Assembly (NCBI GenBank): GCA_910577055.1
Contig: CAJTKX010000001.1
Coordinates: forward strand, 62,001 to 126,000
Direction of reading: 5' to 3'
Source of the DNA: an uncultured Christensenella sp.
GTDB taxonomy: Bacteria; Bacillota; Clostridia; Christensenellales; Borkfalkiaceae
Length of the DNA: 64,000 nucleotides
Of the stretch, positions 32,790-41,414 are shown one piece after another (position 1 is the stretch's first letter; each line of letters begins with the position of its first letter). Below the pieces are notes generated by a model. It saw nothing but the letters and a program-made list of their open reading frames with translations, ran no database searches and had not been told where the DNA came from. The position numbers were made by a program, and so were the translations under genes.

Positions 32790-33725
32790 TTAATTAAGTA
32801 GATTTTTCAGCTTTTTTATATCACAATTTATTATTGCCTTTTCAATTTCGTTTTTTGTGCCCTCACCTATCGGCAAAGTCAAGCGGCATTCGTAACTTAT
32901 TCCTTCCATTTGATGCATTTCGTCGTCATAAAGGTTTATTCCGTCCGCCATTAGTCCAAGTGACTTAACTTTTTCTTTATTTTTTAGTAAATATTCGATA
33001 AATCGTGTAGCATATACCGACTTTTTCGTTTCGGAGCAAGTAATTGAAATATTTTGATACAAATCATTGAATACAGCTATGGGCTTTACGGAAAAGGCTA
33101 CACCCCTTGTTCTTAATCTGAAAATGTCTCTCTGCGTGCCCAAAAGATACTTAAACTCACCGTTTATAAGTCTTACATATGCCGCCGTAGGCTTTGCTAC
33201 CTCTGCATCTTTGACCCCGCAAAGTAGCGCAGCTGCGCCTACCAGATTGCCCGTTCCGGAGTTAATTACAAGGTTTTCAACTGAAATATCTTCAAAATTC
33301 GCGTTTGTATCGGTTGAAAGAAAGCAATATCCGCCGTTACACCAATTGTAATACGGCGTTTCTCCACGAATGTAGCTTTCTATTCCGTACATTCCCGCGC
33401 CGTAAGAAATTAAGTCGGGAACGTTGCCGTTTTGCAAGTTTAGCCGTGCAGCGTCGGCGGAAACCGCACTCACTGTTACATAACAGCCGCTTTTTTTTGA
33501 AAACTCGTCCCCCAAGCTTTGCAAGAAGTTTGCGCGGGACCCCTTTCCGCCCTCAAATCCGTCAATTTGCCATACGGTTAGAACTGTCATTTCGTCCGCG
33601 TCTGCATTTCCGTTTTTCTTTATCGTTGCCATTATCGGCACGGCAATTATTATTGAAATACACAACGCAAACAGCATAAACCTTAAAATCTTTGTTTTAT
33701 TAATCGGTATTTTAATTTTCGGCAT
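32790..33725 (-). CDS. Membrane-anchored extracellular solute-binding-like protein
   Basis: A 311-residue protein with an N-terminal membrane anchor (about 14-33) and an exported domain resembling ABC sugar-binding proteins: LTVWQIDGFEGGKGSRANFL, then GDEFSKKSGCYVTV and PDLISYGAG. It lacks a lipobox cysteine and is shorter than typical binding proteins (about 400-450). No permease or ATPase gene adjoins it, so transport is not assured; a sensory role is possible. The ATG at 33725 lies about 5 bases after a TAAAAT element and has no ribosome site, suggesting a leaderless mRNA. Confidence 0.7.
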   Translation of the reverse strand: MPKIKIPINKTKILRFMLFALCISIIIAVPIMATIKKNGNADADEMTVLTVWQIDGFEGGKGSRANFLQSLGDEFSKKSGCYVTVSAVSADAARLNLQNGNVPDLISYGAGMYGIESYIRGETPYYNWCNGGYCFLSTDTNANFEDISVENLVINSGTGNLVGAAALLCGVKDAEVAKPTAAYVRLINGEFKYLLGTQRDIFRLRTRGVAFSVKPIAVFNDLYQNISITCSETKKSVYATRFIEYLLKNKEKVKSLGLMADGINLYDDEMHQMEGISYECRLTLPIGEGTKNEIEKAIINCDIKKLKNLLN

Positions 33726-33762
33726 ATACTATTTTATTTGTTAGTCCGAAAAAAAATACATT

Positions 33763-33790
33763 GGGGAGTACTCAAAAACGAATACTCCCC
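33763..33790 (-). terminator. Terminator-like hairpin upstream of the solute-binding gene
   Basis: GGGGAGTA and TACTCCCC pair around 12 bases; on the minus strand a T-rich run follows. A smaller hairpin with a TTCG-like loop lies at 33803-33823, also followed by T. Together with the yebC terminator there are three in 160 bases; no gene was seen between them. Confidence 0.65.
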
Positions 33791-33894
33791 CGCTCATTCG
33801 CAAAAACGCCCCGAAGACGTTTTAGCAAACAAGCTTTTATATATAAAGCGCATGCGCTTGTAATAATATCTTGCGTAAGCCACGCTTTTTTATA

Positions 33895-33922
33895 CAAAAA
33901 AACCGCCGAATTTTCAGCGGTT
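33895..33922 (-). terminator. yebC terminator
   Basis: AACCGC and GCGGTT close a hairpin with an A/T-rich inner part; on the minus strand seven T follow. Confidence 0.85.
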
Positions 33923-33935
33923 AAATTTAATTATT

Positions 33936-34673
33936 TTATTCTTCGTCCTCTTCGGGAAGTTCAACGTTATGATATACCGCTTGAACGTCGTCAAGCTCTT
34001 CAATCTTATCAAGCATTTTTGTGAAAGTTTCAAGCTTGTCCGCCGCTAATGTAATATAGTTTTGCGGTATCATCTTTATTTCGGCTTCAAGGAATGTAAC
34101 ACCCTTCCCCTCGAAATACTTCCTCGCTTCCGACCACTTTTCGGGTGCGGTGTATATCTCGTAAACGTCGTCCTCGACGGTGTAGTCGTCAGCCTCGGCT
34201 TCAAGGCAATACTCCATCATCGTATCTTCGTCAAGCGCAACCGTTCTTTCGATAACGAAAACGCCTTTATTGTCAAACATATACGAAACGCATCCCGTTG
34301 CTCCCATCTGACCGCCGCACTTACCCATTGCCGAACGGATATCGCCCGCCGTTCTATTTACGTTGTCGGTAAGCGTCTTAATTATAACGGCAGACCCAGC
34401 CACGCCGTAGCCTTCGTAAGTCAACTCTTTATAGTCCTTATCGCCAAGTTCGCCCGCCGCTTTCGCAATAGAACGCTTTATATTCTCGTTGGGCATATTC
34501 GCGGCCTTAGCTTTGGCTATAACGTCCGCAAGCTTAGAGTTGGTATCGGGGTTGGGGTTGCCCTTTGCGGCAACGGCAAGCTCTCTGCCGATTTTTGTAA
34601 ATACAGCGGCACGCGCCGCATCGGTCTTGCCCTTTTTAGCTTGTATATTGTGCCATTTGGAATGTCCTGACAT
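33936..34673 (-). CDS. yebC: YebC/PmpR-family protein
   Basis: A 245-residue YebC-family protein, beginning MSGHSKWHNIQAKKGKTDAA as is typical. Members act as transcription regulators or, as shown more recently, as translation factors that relieve ribosome stalling at proline-rich stretches. The AAGAGGTAAAATT site precedes the ATG, five bases after the methyltransferase stop. It is the last gene downstream of infC-rpmI-rplT and the methyltransferase. Confidence 0.93.
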   Translation of the reverse strand: MSGHSKWHNIQAKKGKTDAARAAVFTKIGRELAVAAKGNPNPDTNSKLADVIAKAKAANMPNENIKRSIAKAAGELGDKDYKELTYEGYGVAGSAVIIKTLTDNVNRTAGDIRSAMGKCGGQMGATGCVSYMFDNKGVFVIERTVALDEDTMMEYCLEAEADDYTVEDDVYEIYTAPEKWSEARKYFEGKGVTFLEAEIKMIPQNYITLAADKLETFTKMLDKIEELDDVQAVYHNVELPEEDEE

Positions 34674-34677
34674 AATT

Positions 34678-35409
34678 TTACCTCTTATTATCGTACTTTA
34701 ACTGATACATTGCAATTCCCGCGGAAACCGCTGCGTTCAAACTTTCACAAGTATCCCGCATCGGTATTTTTACGGTAAATTGCGCCCTTTTCAACACTTC
34801 TTCGCTAATACCGCCGCCTTCGTTGCCGATGCAAAGACAGAACTTTTCGGGCGGAGTAAATGAAAAAATATCCTCGCCGTTCATATCTGCGCATATAAGC
34901 GGAACGCCTTCAAGCGCACCGAGAATTTCTTCCCTCGAACCTTGATATATATTTACGAAGAAAATCCCGCTCATACTCGCTCTGACAGCCTTTGGCGAAT
35001 ATGGGTCGGTACAGTTTATCAAATAAATCTCACTATAACCCGCCGCGTTGGCAGTACGCATAACCGCCCCCAAATTACCGGGGTCTTGTAAACAGTCCAA
35101 TAAAATGCAGCTGCTTTTAGGCGGTTTTAAGCTGCTGTGCGGAATTTCCACCACCGCGAGCACGCCTTGCGGGGTTATCTCAGAAGAAAGGCTTTCAAAC
35201 ACAGCGCGGCTGACCGTCACAGTGTTTTCAAACTCGCCTTCAAGCCCTTCCACACAGACTATATGCCGGATTTTACACCTTGCGGCGATACATTCCTTGA
35301 CGGGTTTTACGCCCTCGACAACGTACCGGCCGCTAAGTCTACGGTATTTTTTATCCGATAGCTTGGATATTTCTTTTATTAACGGGTTTGATTTCGAAGT
35401 AATTACCAT
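34678..35409 (-). CDS. SpoU/TrmH-family RNA 2'-O-methyltransferase
   Basis: A 243-residue RNA ribose methyltransferase with an N-terminal substrate-binding domain (about 8-95) and a SPOUT knot: motif 1 in LLDCLQDPGNLGAVMRTAN, then FCLCIGNEGGGIS and KIPMRDTCESLNAAVSAGI. The likely target is rRNA, as in the RlmB/TrmH group. The ATG at 35409 matches the family start but lies within ten bases of the rplT terminator and has no ribosome site; the gene may depend on read-through or be leaderless. Confidence 0.88.
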   Translation of the reverse strand: MVITSKSNPLIKEISKLSDKKYRRLSGRYVVEGVKPVKECIAARCKIRHIVCVEGLEGEFENTVTVSRAVFESLSSEITPQGVLAVVEIPHSSLKPPKSSCILLDCLQDPGNLGAVMRTANAAGYSEIYLINCTDPYSPKAVRASMSGIFFVNIYQGSREEILGALEGVPLICADMNGEDIFSFTPPEKFCLCIGNEGGGISEEVLKRAQFTVKIPMRDTCESLNAAVSAGIAMYQLKYDNKR

Positions 35410-35411
35410 AT

Positions 35412-35440
35412 AAAAAATTAAGCCTTAAAATAAGGCTTAA
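35412..35440 (-). terminator. rplT terminator
   Basis: TTAAGCCTTA and TAAGGCTTAA pair around AAA; on the minus strand TTTTTT follows directly. Confidence 0.85.
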
Positions 35441-35448
35441 AATTCGAA

Positions 35449-35799
35449 TTATAACGCCGCCTTAGCCTTAGCTGCAAGCGCCGCGAATGCGGTAGCGTCG
35501 TTTACGGCAAGCTCCGCAAGCATCTTTCTGTTCAAAGTGATGCCCGCCGCTTTAAGACCGTACATAAATTTGGAGTAAGAAAGTCCGTTAATTCTTGCCG
35601 CTGCATTGATACGGGCAATCCAAAGGCTGCGCATATCGCGCTTTCTGAGCCTTCTGCCGATGTAAGCGTAGTTTAACGACTTCATCACTGCTTCGCGAGC
35701 AATTCTGTATGACTTCGACTTGTTGCCGAAATAGCCCTTTGAAAGGCGGAATATCTTTCTGCGTTTCTTTAACGCGTTAACACTTCTTTTAATACGCAT
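35449..35799 (-). CDS. rplT: 50S ribosomal protein L20
   Basis: Binds 23S rRNA early in large-subunit assembly and, in Bacillus, represses its own operon by binding the infC leader. The 116-residue sequence shows the basic N-terminus RIKRSVNALKKRRKIFRLSK and the conserved RDMRSLWIARINAA. It is the third gene of infC-rpmI-rplT. Confidence 0.97.
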   Translation of the reverse strand: MRIKRSVNALKKRRKIFRLSKGYFGNKSKSYRIAREAVMKSLNYAYIGRRLRKRDMRSLWIARINAAARINGLSYSKFMYGLKAAGITLNRKMLAELAVNDATAFAALAAKAKAAL

Positions 35800-35813
35800 A
35801 TTGCCTTACCTCC

Positions 35814-36014
35814 TTAACCCTTATAAGGAATCATTGATTTAACGGTTGATTCCTGCGTAGTAGAAACAAGCGTATTCTGACGCAAATTTCTCTTTCTCTT
35901 TCTGTTCTTGGTTTCAGCTTTATGGTTCTTGCCGCCGTGGGGTCTTTTAACCTTGCCGGTCGAGGTAAGCCAAAAACGCTTTTTAGTGCCGCTATGGGAT
36001 TTCTGCTTGGGCAT
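35814..36014 (-). CDS. rpmI: 50S ribosomal protein L35
   Basis: A 66-residue basic ribosomal protein. It starts at MPKQKSHSGTKKRF; the ATG at 36014 has GGAGGATAAAATT just upstream, whereas a longer frame from 36029 would include that ribosome site. It lies between infC and rplT, the universal order. Confidence 0.97.
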   Translation of the reverse strand: MPKQKSHSGTKKRFWLTSTGKVKRPHGGKNHKAETKNRKRKRNLRQNTLVSTTQESTVKSMIPYKG

Positions 36015-36047
36015 AATTTTATCCTCCAAATTGATATTCTTAATTTT

Positions 36048-36563
36048 TTACGATTTTACGGGTGAGAGCATCATTATTATCATTCTGCCCTCGGTGGAAG
36101 GTTTTTTGTCTTGAACGGCTTTGCCTTCAAGCCCTTCGAAGAAGTCTTGCATAACCTTCACGCCTTGATAAGCGCGCGCATTTTCGCGCCCCTTCATTCT
36201 AATGGAAACTTTGACTTTATTGCCCGCCTCTAAAAATTTAAGGCACTGCTTGGTTTTAACGGCAATGTCGCCGACGTCGATAGTCATAGAAAGCCTTATT
36301 TCCTTCAACTCAACTACCGTCTGATTTTTACGGTTTTCCTTTTCGCGTTTCGACTGCTCGTACTTAAATTTGGAATAATCCATAATTTTGCACACGGGCG
36401 GAACTGCGTTGGGTGAAATTTTAACCAAATCAAGCTCTGCCGCATTTGCGAGCTTTTGCGCTTGAATACTTGACATAACGCCAAGCATTTCACCGTCTGA
36501 ACCGATAACTCTGACTTCCTTGTCGCGGATAGCTTCATTTACGGAATAAAAGTCTTTGATAAT
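36048..36563 (-). CDS. infC: Translation initiation factor IF-3 (non-AUG start)
   Basis: IF-3 of about 171 residues: the N-terminal domain has VNEAIRDKEVRVIGSDGE and the C-terminal domain has EIRLSMTIDVGDIAVKTKQC. No ATG fits the family start. AGAGAGGT (36575-36568) is followed by ATT (36563-36561) and ATC (36560-36558), the rare start codons that let IF-3 limit its own translation in E. coli. I annotate the ATT; ATC is equally possible. The frame continues to a TTG at 36608, but that lies inside the attenuator hairpin. An L20-type leader precedes it. Confidence 0.93.
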   Translation of the reverse strand: MIKDFYSVNEAIRDKEVRVIGSDGEMLGVMSSIQAQKLANAAELDLVKISPNAVPPVCKIMDYSKFKYEQSKREKENRKNQTVVELKEIRLSMTIDVGDIAVKTKQCLKFLEAGNKVKVSIRMKGRENARAYQGVKVMQDFFEGLEGKAVQDKKPSTEGRMIIMMLSPVKS

Positions 36564-36583
36564 TCTTACCTCTCTGATTTTCC

Positions 36584-36701
36584 AAAAAAATTCGGGCTGC
36601 AAACGCAACCCGAAACGATATAAGGCGTAATTTCACCTTAAAAAACGTTATTGTGCCGAACCGAAATTTCCGTACGGCGAAAGGGTTTGCCTTTGCTTTA
36701 C
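36584..36701 (-). promoter_or_regulatory. infC leader with transcription attenuator (L20-type)
   Basis: The leader of about 138 bases ends in a terminator, TTCGGGTTGC/GCAGCCCGAA around GTTT followed by seven T (36614-36584), immediately before the infC ribosome site. A long structured segment precedes it. In Bacillus the same position holds the L20 leader, where L20 binding favours termination. Gene order and layout support the same control here; the L20-binding fold was not verified. Confidence 0.7.
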
Positions 36702-36707
36702 GGTAAT

Positions 36708-36736
36708 ATAATATCAGCAATTCAACTTGTTGTCAA
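36708..36736 (-). promoter_or_regulatory. infC operon promoter
   Basis: Minus strand: TTGACA (36736-36731), 17-base spacer, TATTAT (36713-36708). Confidence 0.88.
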
Positions 36737-36748
36737 ATAATTTTTTGC

Positions 36749-38656
36749 TTAAAAAATAACTTTTTCCTTATCTTCCGCAACTACTTTTTCGATAAAGGCG
36801 TTAAAAGCGACGGTTTCCTTTTCCTCAACGCCGCGTTTGCTTACGTTGACAGTGCCGTCCTCGGCTTCCTTATCGCCCACAACAAGCACATAAGGTACTT
36901 TTTCCACCTTTGCTTCGCGTATCTTATAGCCTATTTTTTCGTTGCGCTTGTCAACCTCGCACCTTATGCCGTTTGCGGCAAGCTTTTTGCTGACTTCCTC
37001 GGCATATTCAAGCGTTCTGTCGGTTATGGGCAGTATTTTTACTTGCGTAGGCGCAAGCCAAACGGGGAATTTACCCGCAAAGTGCTCAATTAAAATACCT
37101 ATAAATCTCTCAATCGAGCCGAATATCGCGCGGTGAATCATAATAGGGCGGTGTTTAAGTCCGTCTTCGCCTATATATTCAAGCTCGAACCTCTGCGGCA
37201 TTTGGAAGTCCAACTGAATAGTTCCGCACTGCCATGTTCTGCCTATGCTGTCCTCCAAGTGGAAGTCGATTTTCGGTCCGTAGAACGCGCCGTCGCCCTC
37301 GTTTATCTCGTATTCGCGCCCAAGCTCATCCAAAGCGGCTTTTAAAGCCGCCGTTGCGGTATCCCAATCCTCTATGCTTCCCATACTGTTTTCGGGGCGA
37401 GTGGAAAGCTCTATTTTGTACTTAAACCCGAACTGATTGTAAATCTTGTCGGTAAGCCGCATAACTCCCTTAATTTCGTCCTTAATCTGCTCGGGCAACA
37501 TAAATATATGCGCGTCGTCTTGGGTAAAGCAACGTACACGGAAAAGCCCATGCAACTGTCCGCTCTTCTCGTGCCGGTGCACAAGTCCCATTTCAGCCAT
37601 ACGCAAGGGGAAGTCCTTATAGCTGTGCGGTTGAAGCTTATAAACAAGCATACCGCCGGGGCAGTTCATCGGCTTTACGGCGCAATCCTCTCCGTCGATT
37701 TTTGTCGTGTACATGTTGTCTTTATAATGGTCCCAATGCCCGGAATTTTCCCACAAATTTCTTGTCAAGATAATCGGCGTCTGAATTTCAACATAGCCCT
37801 CTTTGCGGTGCAAATCGTGCCAATAATCAACCAAGGTATTTTTAAGCACCATACCGTTAGGCAAGAAGAAGGGGAAACCCTTGCCCTCGTTCAAAAGCGC
37901 GAAAAGTTTCAATTCTTTACCAAGCTTTATATGGTCGCGCTTCTTCGCCTCTTCAAGCATTTGGAAGTATGCGTCCATTTCGTCCTTTTTCGCAAAAGCA
38001 ACCCCGTAAATTCTCGTCAACATCTTGTTTTTCTCATTGCCGCGCCAATATGCGCCCGCAATCGAAACAAGCTTAAACGCCTTTATTTTGCCCGTATTGG
38101 GAAGGTGAGGTCCTCTGCAAAGGTCGGTAAACGAGCCTTGCTTATAGAAAGAAATAACCGAATCCTCGGGCAAGTCTTTGATAAGCTCGACTTTGTAGCT
38201 TTCCTTATACTTTTTCATAAGCTTAATCGCCTCTTCGCGGGGCAATTCAAACCTCTCGATAGTCGTTTTAGACTTAATGATTTTCTCCATTTCGGTTTCT
38301 ATTTTTTTGAAATCATCTTGGCTTATCGGCGTGTTGAAGTCAATATCGTAATAAAAACCGTTATCTATGACGGGACCTATCGCAAGTTTGCAAGTGGGGT
38401 ATATATTTTTAAGCGCCTGCGCAAGTACATGTGCGCAAGTATGGCGATAAACTTCCAAGCCCTCTTTGTCTTTAAGGGTGACGATTTCCAACGTGTCGCC
38501 GTCCTTTAACGCGTGCGACAAATCGCACAAAACGCCGTTTACCTTTGCGGCAACGGCAGCGCGTGCAAGCCCTTCGCTTATAGCGCTTGCCGCCGATTGG
38601 CAGTTTGCACCCTCTTCAACCTCTAACTTGTCCCCGTTTTTAAGAATGATTTGCAT
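36749..38656 (-). CDS. thrS: Threonyl-tRNA synthetase
   Basis: Charges tRNA-Thr. The 635-residue protein has an N-terminal TGS domain (1-60), the SAD editing domain (HTCAHVLAQALK and CRGPHLPNTG), the class II core with motif 2 FRVRCFTQDDAHIF and the zinc ligands (MNCPGG, HR, H), then an anticodon-binding domain. ATG 38656 is chosen for GGAGGAAATT immediately upstream. Expression is under a T-box leader. Confidence 0.96.
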   Translation of the reverse strand: MQIILKNGDKLEVEEGANCQSAASAISEGLARAAVAAKVNGVLCDLSHALKDGDTLEIVTLKDKEGLEVYRHTCAHVLAQALKNIYPTCKLAIGPVIDNGFYYDIDFNTPISQDDFKKIETEMEKIIKSKTTIERFELPREEAIKLMKKYKESYKVELIKDLPEDSVISFYKQGSFTDLCRGPHLPNTGKIKAFKLVSIAGAYWRGNEKNKMLTRIYGVAFAKKDEMDAYFQMLEEAKKRDHIKLGKELKLFALLNEGKGFPFFLPNGMVLKNTLVDYWHDLHRKEGYVEIQTPIILTRNLWENSGHWDHYKDNMYTTKIDGEDCAVKPMNCPGGMLVYKLQPHSYKDFPLRMAEMGLVHRHEKSGQLHGLFRVRCFTQDDAHIFMLPEQIKDEIKGVMRLTDKIYNQFGFKYKIELSTRPENSMGSIEDWDTATAALKAALDELGREYEINEGDGAFYGPKIDFHLEDSIGRTWQCGTIQLDFQMPQRFELEYIGEDGLKHRPIMIHRAIFGSIERFIGILIEHFAGKFPVWLAPTQVKILPITDRTLEYAEEVSKKLAANGIRCEVDKRNEKIGYKIREAKVEKVPYVLVVGDKEAEDGTVNVSKRGVEEKETVAFNAFIEKVVAEDKEKVIF

Positions 38657-38666
38657 AATTTCCTCC

Positions 38667-38874
38667 AAAAAAAATAGTCCTTAAACGATAATCGTTTAAG
38701 GACGCAAAAATCAGAATTGCGCGGTTCCACCTTAATTGTTTTTGCCTTATAGCAAAAACCGCTCTTTAACACTTGAATTTATAAAAGTGGTTTCCCGTTA
38801 TCCTCAAAAATTATGCGGCTTTCAGCGCCCCGCACTCTCTGTGAATTTCTCGGCGGTACTTGTCTTTTTCAAGT
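38667..38874 (-). promoter_or_regulatory. T-box riboswitch (Thr) in front of thrS
   Basis: The T-box core TGGAACCGCG (minus strand, 38729-38720) lies in AAGGTGGAACCGCGC. It is followed by a terminator with 13-bp arms GTCCTTAAACGAT and ATCGTTTAAGGAC (38703-38677) and eight T. Upstream is stem I with AGAGAG and, in its 3' side, GGGAAACCACTTT; the ACC at 38791-38789, followed by A, is the likely Thr specifier. Uncharged tRNA-Thr(GGU) would pair with ACC and with the T-box bulge, allowing read-through. Confidence 0.9.
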
Positions 38875-38880
38875 ACTGTT

Positions 38881-38909
38881 ATTTTAGTACAATAAAAACC
38901 TTTTGTCAA
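38881..38909 (-). promoter_or_regulatory. thrS promoter
   Basis: Minus strand: TTGACA (38909-38904), 17-base spacer, TAAAAT (38886-38881), just upstream of the T-box leader. Confidence 0.87.
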
Positions 38910-38918
38910 CAAAAATGT

Positions 38919-38947
38919 TTGCCATTTTTCCCCCTTTTGGTTATAAT
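38919..38947 (+). promoter_or_regulatory. leuS promoter
   Basis: TTGCCA (38919-38924), 17-base spacer, TATAAT (38942-38947). It is divergent from the thrS promoter, with only nine bases between the two -35 boxes. No T-box precedes leuS; the leader is about 20 bases. Confidence 0.78.
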
Positions 38948-38975
38948 TAAAAGAAAACGATTGAGGCAAGCGTTT

Positions 38976-41384
38976 ATGGCTTATAACGATTTTAACAAGG
39001 TTGAAAAGAAATGGATAAAGTATTGGGACGAGAATAAAACTTTCCACACCGATTTATACGACTTTTCTAAACCTAAATATTATATTTTGGATATGTTCCC
39101 CTACCCCTCGGGCGCGGGACTGCATGTCGGTCACCCCGAGGGCTACACTGCTACCGATATACTTGCAAGAATGAAAAGAATGCAAGGCTACAATGTGTTG
39201 CACCCTATGGGTTTTGACAGCTTCGGCTTACCCGCCGAACAGTACGCGATAAAAACGGGCAACAATCCCGCTACTTTTACGCAAAAAAACATAGAAAACT
39301 TCATAAAACAGCTTAAAATGCTTGGGCTTTCTTATGATTGGGAGCAGACTATTTCCACTTGCGACCCCTACTATTATAAATGGACGCAGTGGATATTTAA
39401 ACAGCTTTTAAAAGACGGACTTGCACGTTATGTGGAAACCCCCGTGAATTGGTGCGAAGAGCTTGGCACCGTGCTTGCCAACGACGAAATTGTAGACGGC
39501 AAATCAGAGCGAGGAGGCTATCCCGTTGTTCGCAAGAATATGAAGCAATGGGTTATCGACATAAACAAATATGCCGAGCGACTTTTGGAAGGGCTTGACG
39601 AAGTCGATTGGCCAGAGCCTTCCAAAACAGCCCAAAGGAATTGGATAGGAAAGTCAATTGGTGCAAAGGTAGATTTCAAAGTTGACGGCACGGATAAGAA
39701 ATTTACGATATTCACAACCCGCTGTGATACCCTTTTCGGTGCGACGTATTGCGTTCTTGCGCCCGAGCATAAGCTCGTTGACGAGATTACCACCCCCGAA
39801 AACAGAGCCATGGTAGACGCATATAAAAAGGTTTGCGCAAGCAAATCGGATATGGAAAGAACGGAGCTTAACAAAGAAAAAACGGGCGCTTTTACGGGCG
39901 CATACGCTATTAACCCCGTAAACGGCAGAAAGATACCCGTATTTATTTCGGACTATGTTCTCACCTCTTACGGCACGGGTGCAATAATGGCAGTGCCCGC
40001 GCACGACACGCGCGACTATGAGTTTGCAAAGAAGTTTGATATACCCGTTGTTCCCGTTTTAGAGGGCGGCGATATCGAAAAGGAAGCTTTTACGGGCGAC
40101 GGCAAACACATTAATTCCGACTTTTTAAACGGGTTGAACAAGCAAGAAGCTATCGATAAAATGGCGGCTTGGTTGGAAGATAACGGCGTGGGCAAAAAGG
40201 CGGTTACCTATAAACTGCGCGAATGGATTTTTGCCCGCCAAAGATATTGGGGCGAACCTCTTCCCGTCGTTCACCTTGAAAACGGAAAGGTTGCGATTCT
40301 TGATGACAGCGAGCTTCCCCTCGTCCTTCCCGAAATGAAAGACTACAAAGCGCACGGCGGCAACGCTCCCCTTGAAAACGCAAAAGAATGGGTAAATATT
40401 AAATACAAAGGCGTAAACGGCAAGCGCGAAACTACTACAATGCCGGGGTCGGCGGGTTCAAGTTGGTACTTTTTAAGATATTGCGACCCGAACAATAACG
40501 ACGAATTTGCAAACTATGATTTGATGAAATATTGGTTGCCCGTAGATTTATATATGGGCGGTAAGGAACATCTTGTAGGACACTTGCTATATTCGAGGTT
40601 TTGGAACAACTTCCTCTTCGATAAAGGGCTTGTACCGCATAAAGAGCCTTTTAAAAAGCTTTATCACCAAGGACTTATTTTGGGCGAGGACGGCAATAAA
40701 ATGTCGAAATCGCTTGGCAACGTTATCAACCCCGACGACATTGTGCGCGATTACGGCGCGGACGTTTTGAGAATGTACGAAATGTTTATGGGTCCCGTAG
40801 CAGACAGCAAACCGTGGTCAACCGCAAATATCGAAGGCGTAAAGAAGTTTATAGATAGAATTCACAGACTTTACTGTGAGCTTAACGTTATCACTCCCGC
40901 CCCCAACAAAAACCTTGAAAAGATTTACCACCAAACCGTTAAAAAAGTTACCGAAGATTACGAGGCAATAAAAATTAACACCGCGATTTCGCAGATGATG
41001 ATTTTTGTAAATGCAATTTACAAAGAAATTTCGGACGGCAACCATTTCCCCACAGAATATGCAGAAGGGCTTGTAAAGCTTTTAAACCCTATTATTCCCT
41101 TCATAACCGAAGAAATTTGGACAACGGTTTTGGGACATAAAAACTCTATCGCATATGAAAAATGGGCAACCTACGACCCCGCAAAGTGCGGCGAGGACAC
41201 TATAGAATACGCCGTTCAAATTAACAGCAAAATAAAGGCAAAAATCACCGTTCCCGCAGATATGGAAGCGGGCGCAATTGAAAAGCTTGTCAAAGCCAAT
41301 GCGGAAATATCCCCTCTAATTGAGGGAAAACAAATAAGGAAATTTATATTGGTTCCGAAACGTCTTATCAATATAATAGTTTAA
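38976..41384 (+). CDS. leuS: Leucyl-tRNA synthetase
   Basis: Charges tRNA-Leu, with editing. The 802-residue class I enzyme has HIGH as HVGH (GAGLHVGHPEGY), the CP1 editing domain (TTMPGSAGSSWYFLRY and the Thr-rich FTTRCDTLFGAT), and KMSKS as GNKMSKSLGN. ATG 38976 matches the family start (MAYNDFNKVEKKW); a long upstream extension to 38736 crosses the T-box and promoter. GAGG lies 11 bases upstream. It is the only large rightward gene between 23 and 62 kb, and its + strand is C-rich, consistent with lagging-strand coding. Confidence 0.96.
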   Translation: MAYNDFNKVEKKWIKYWDENKTFHTDLYDFSKPKYYILDMFPYPSGAGLHVGHPEGYTATDILARMKRMQGYNVLHPMGFDSFGLPAEQYAIKTGNNPATFTQKNIENFIKQLKMLGLSYDWEQTISTCDPYYYKWTQWIFKQLLKDGLARYVETPVNWCEELGTVLANDEIVDGKSERGGYPVVRKNMKQWVIDINKYAERLLEGLDEVDWPEPSKTAQRNWIGKSIGAKVDFKVDGTDKKFTIFTTRCDTLFGATYCVLAPEHKLVDEITTPENRAMVDAYKKVCASKSDMERTELNKEKTGAFTGAYAINPVNGRKIPVFISDYVLTSYGTGAIMAVPAHDTRDYEFAKKFDIPVVPVLEGGDIEKEAFTGDGKHINSDFLNGLNKQEAIDKMAAWLEDNGVGKKAVTYKLREWIFARQRYWGEPLPVVHLENGKVAILDDSELPLVLPEMKDYKAHGGNAPLENAKEWVNIKYKGVNGKRETTTMPGSAGSSWYFLRYCDPNNNDEFANYDLMKYWLPVDLYMGGKEHLVGHLLYSRFWNNFLFDKGLVPHKEPFKKLYHQGLILGEDGNKMSKSLGNVINPDDIVRDYGADVLRMYEMFMGPVADSKPWSTANIEGVKKFIDRIHRLYCELNVITPAPNKNLEKIYHQTVKKVTEDYEAIKINTAISQMMIFVNAIYKEISDGNHFPTEYAEGLVKLLNPIIPFITEEIWTTVLGHKNSIAYEKWATYDPAKCGEDTIEYAVQINSKIKAKITVPADMEAGAIEKLVKANAEISPLIEGKQIRKFILVPKRLINIIV

Positions 41385-41414
41385 TGCGGCAAAAAAGCGC
41401 CTACAAAAGCGTAT

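Noticed and set aside
37508..38509. 333-residue open frame on the + strand opposite thrS
   Set aside because: It is the mirror of a certain gene, has no ribosome site or recognisable protein, and long opposite-strand frames are common here because of codon bias.
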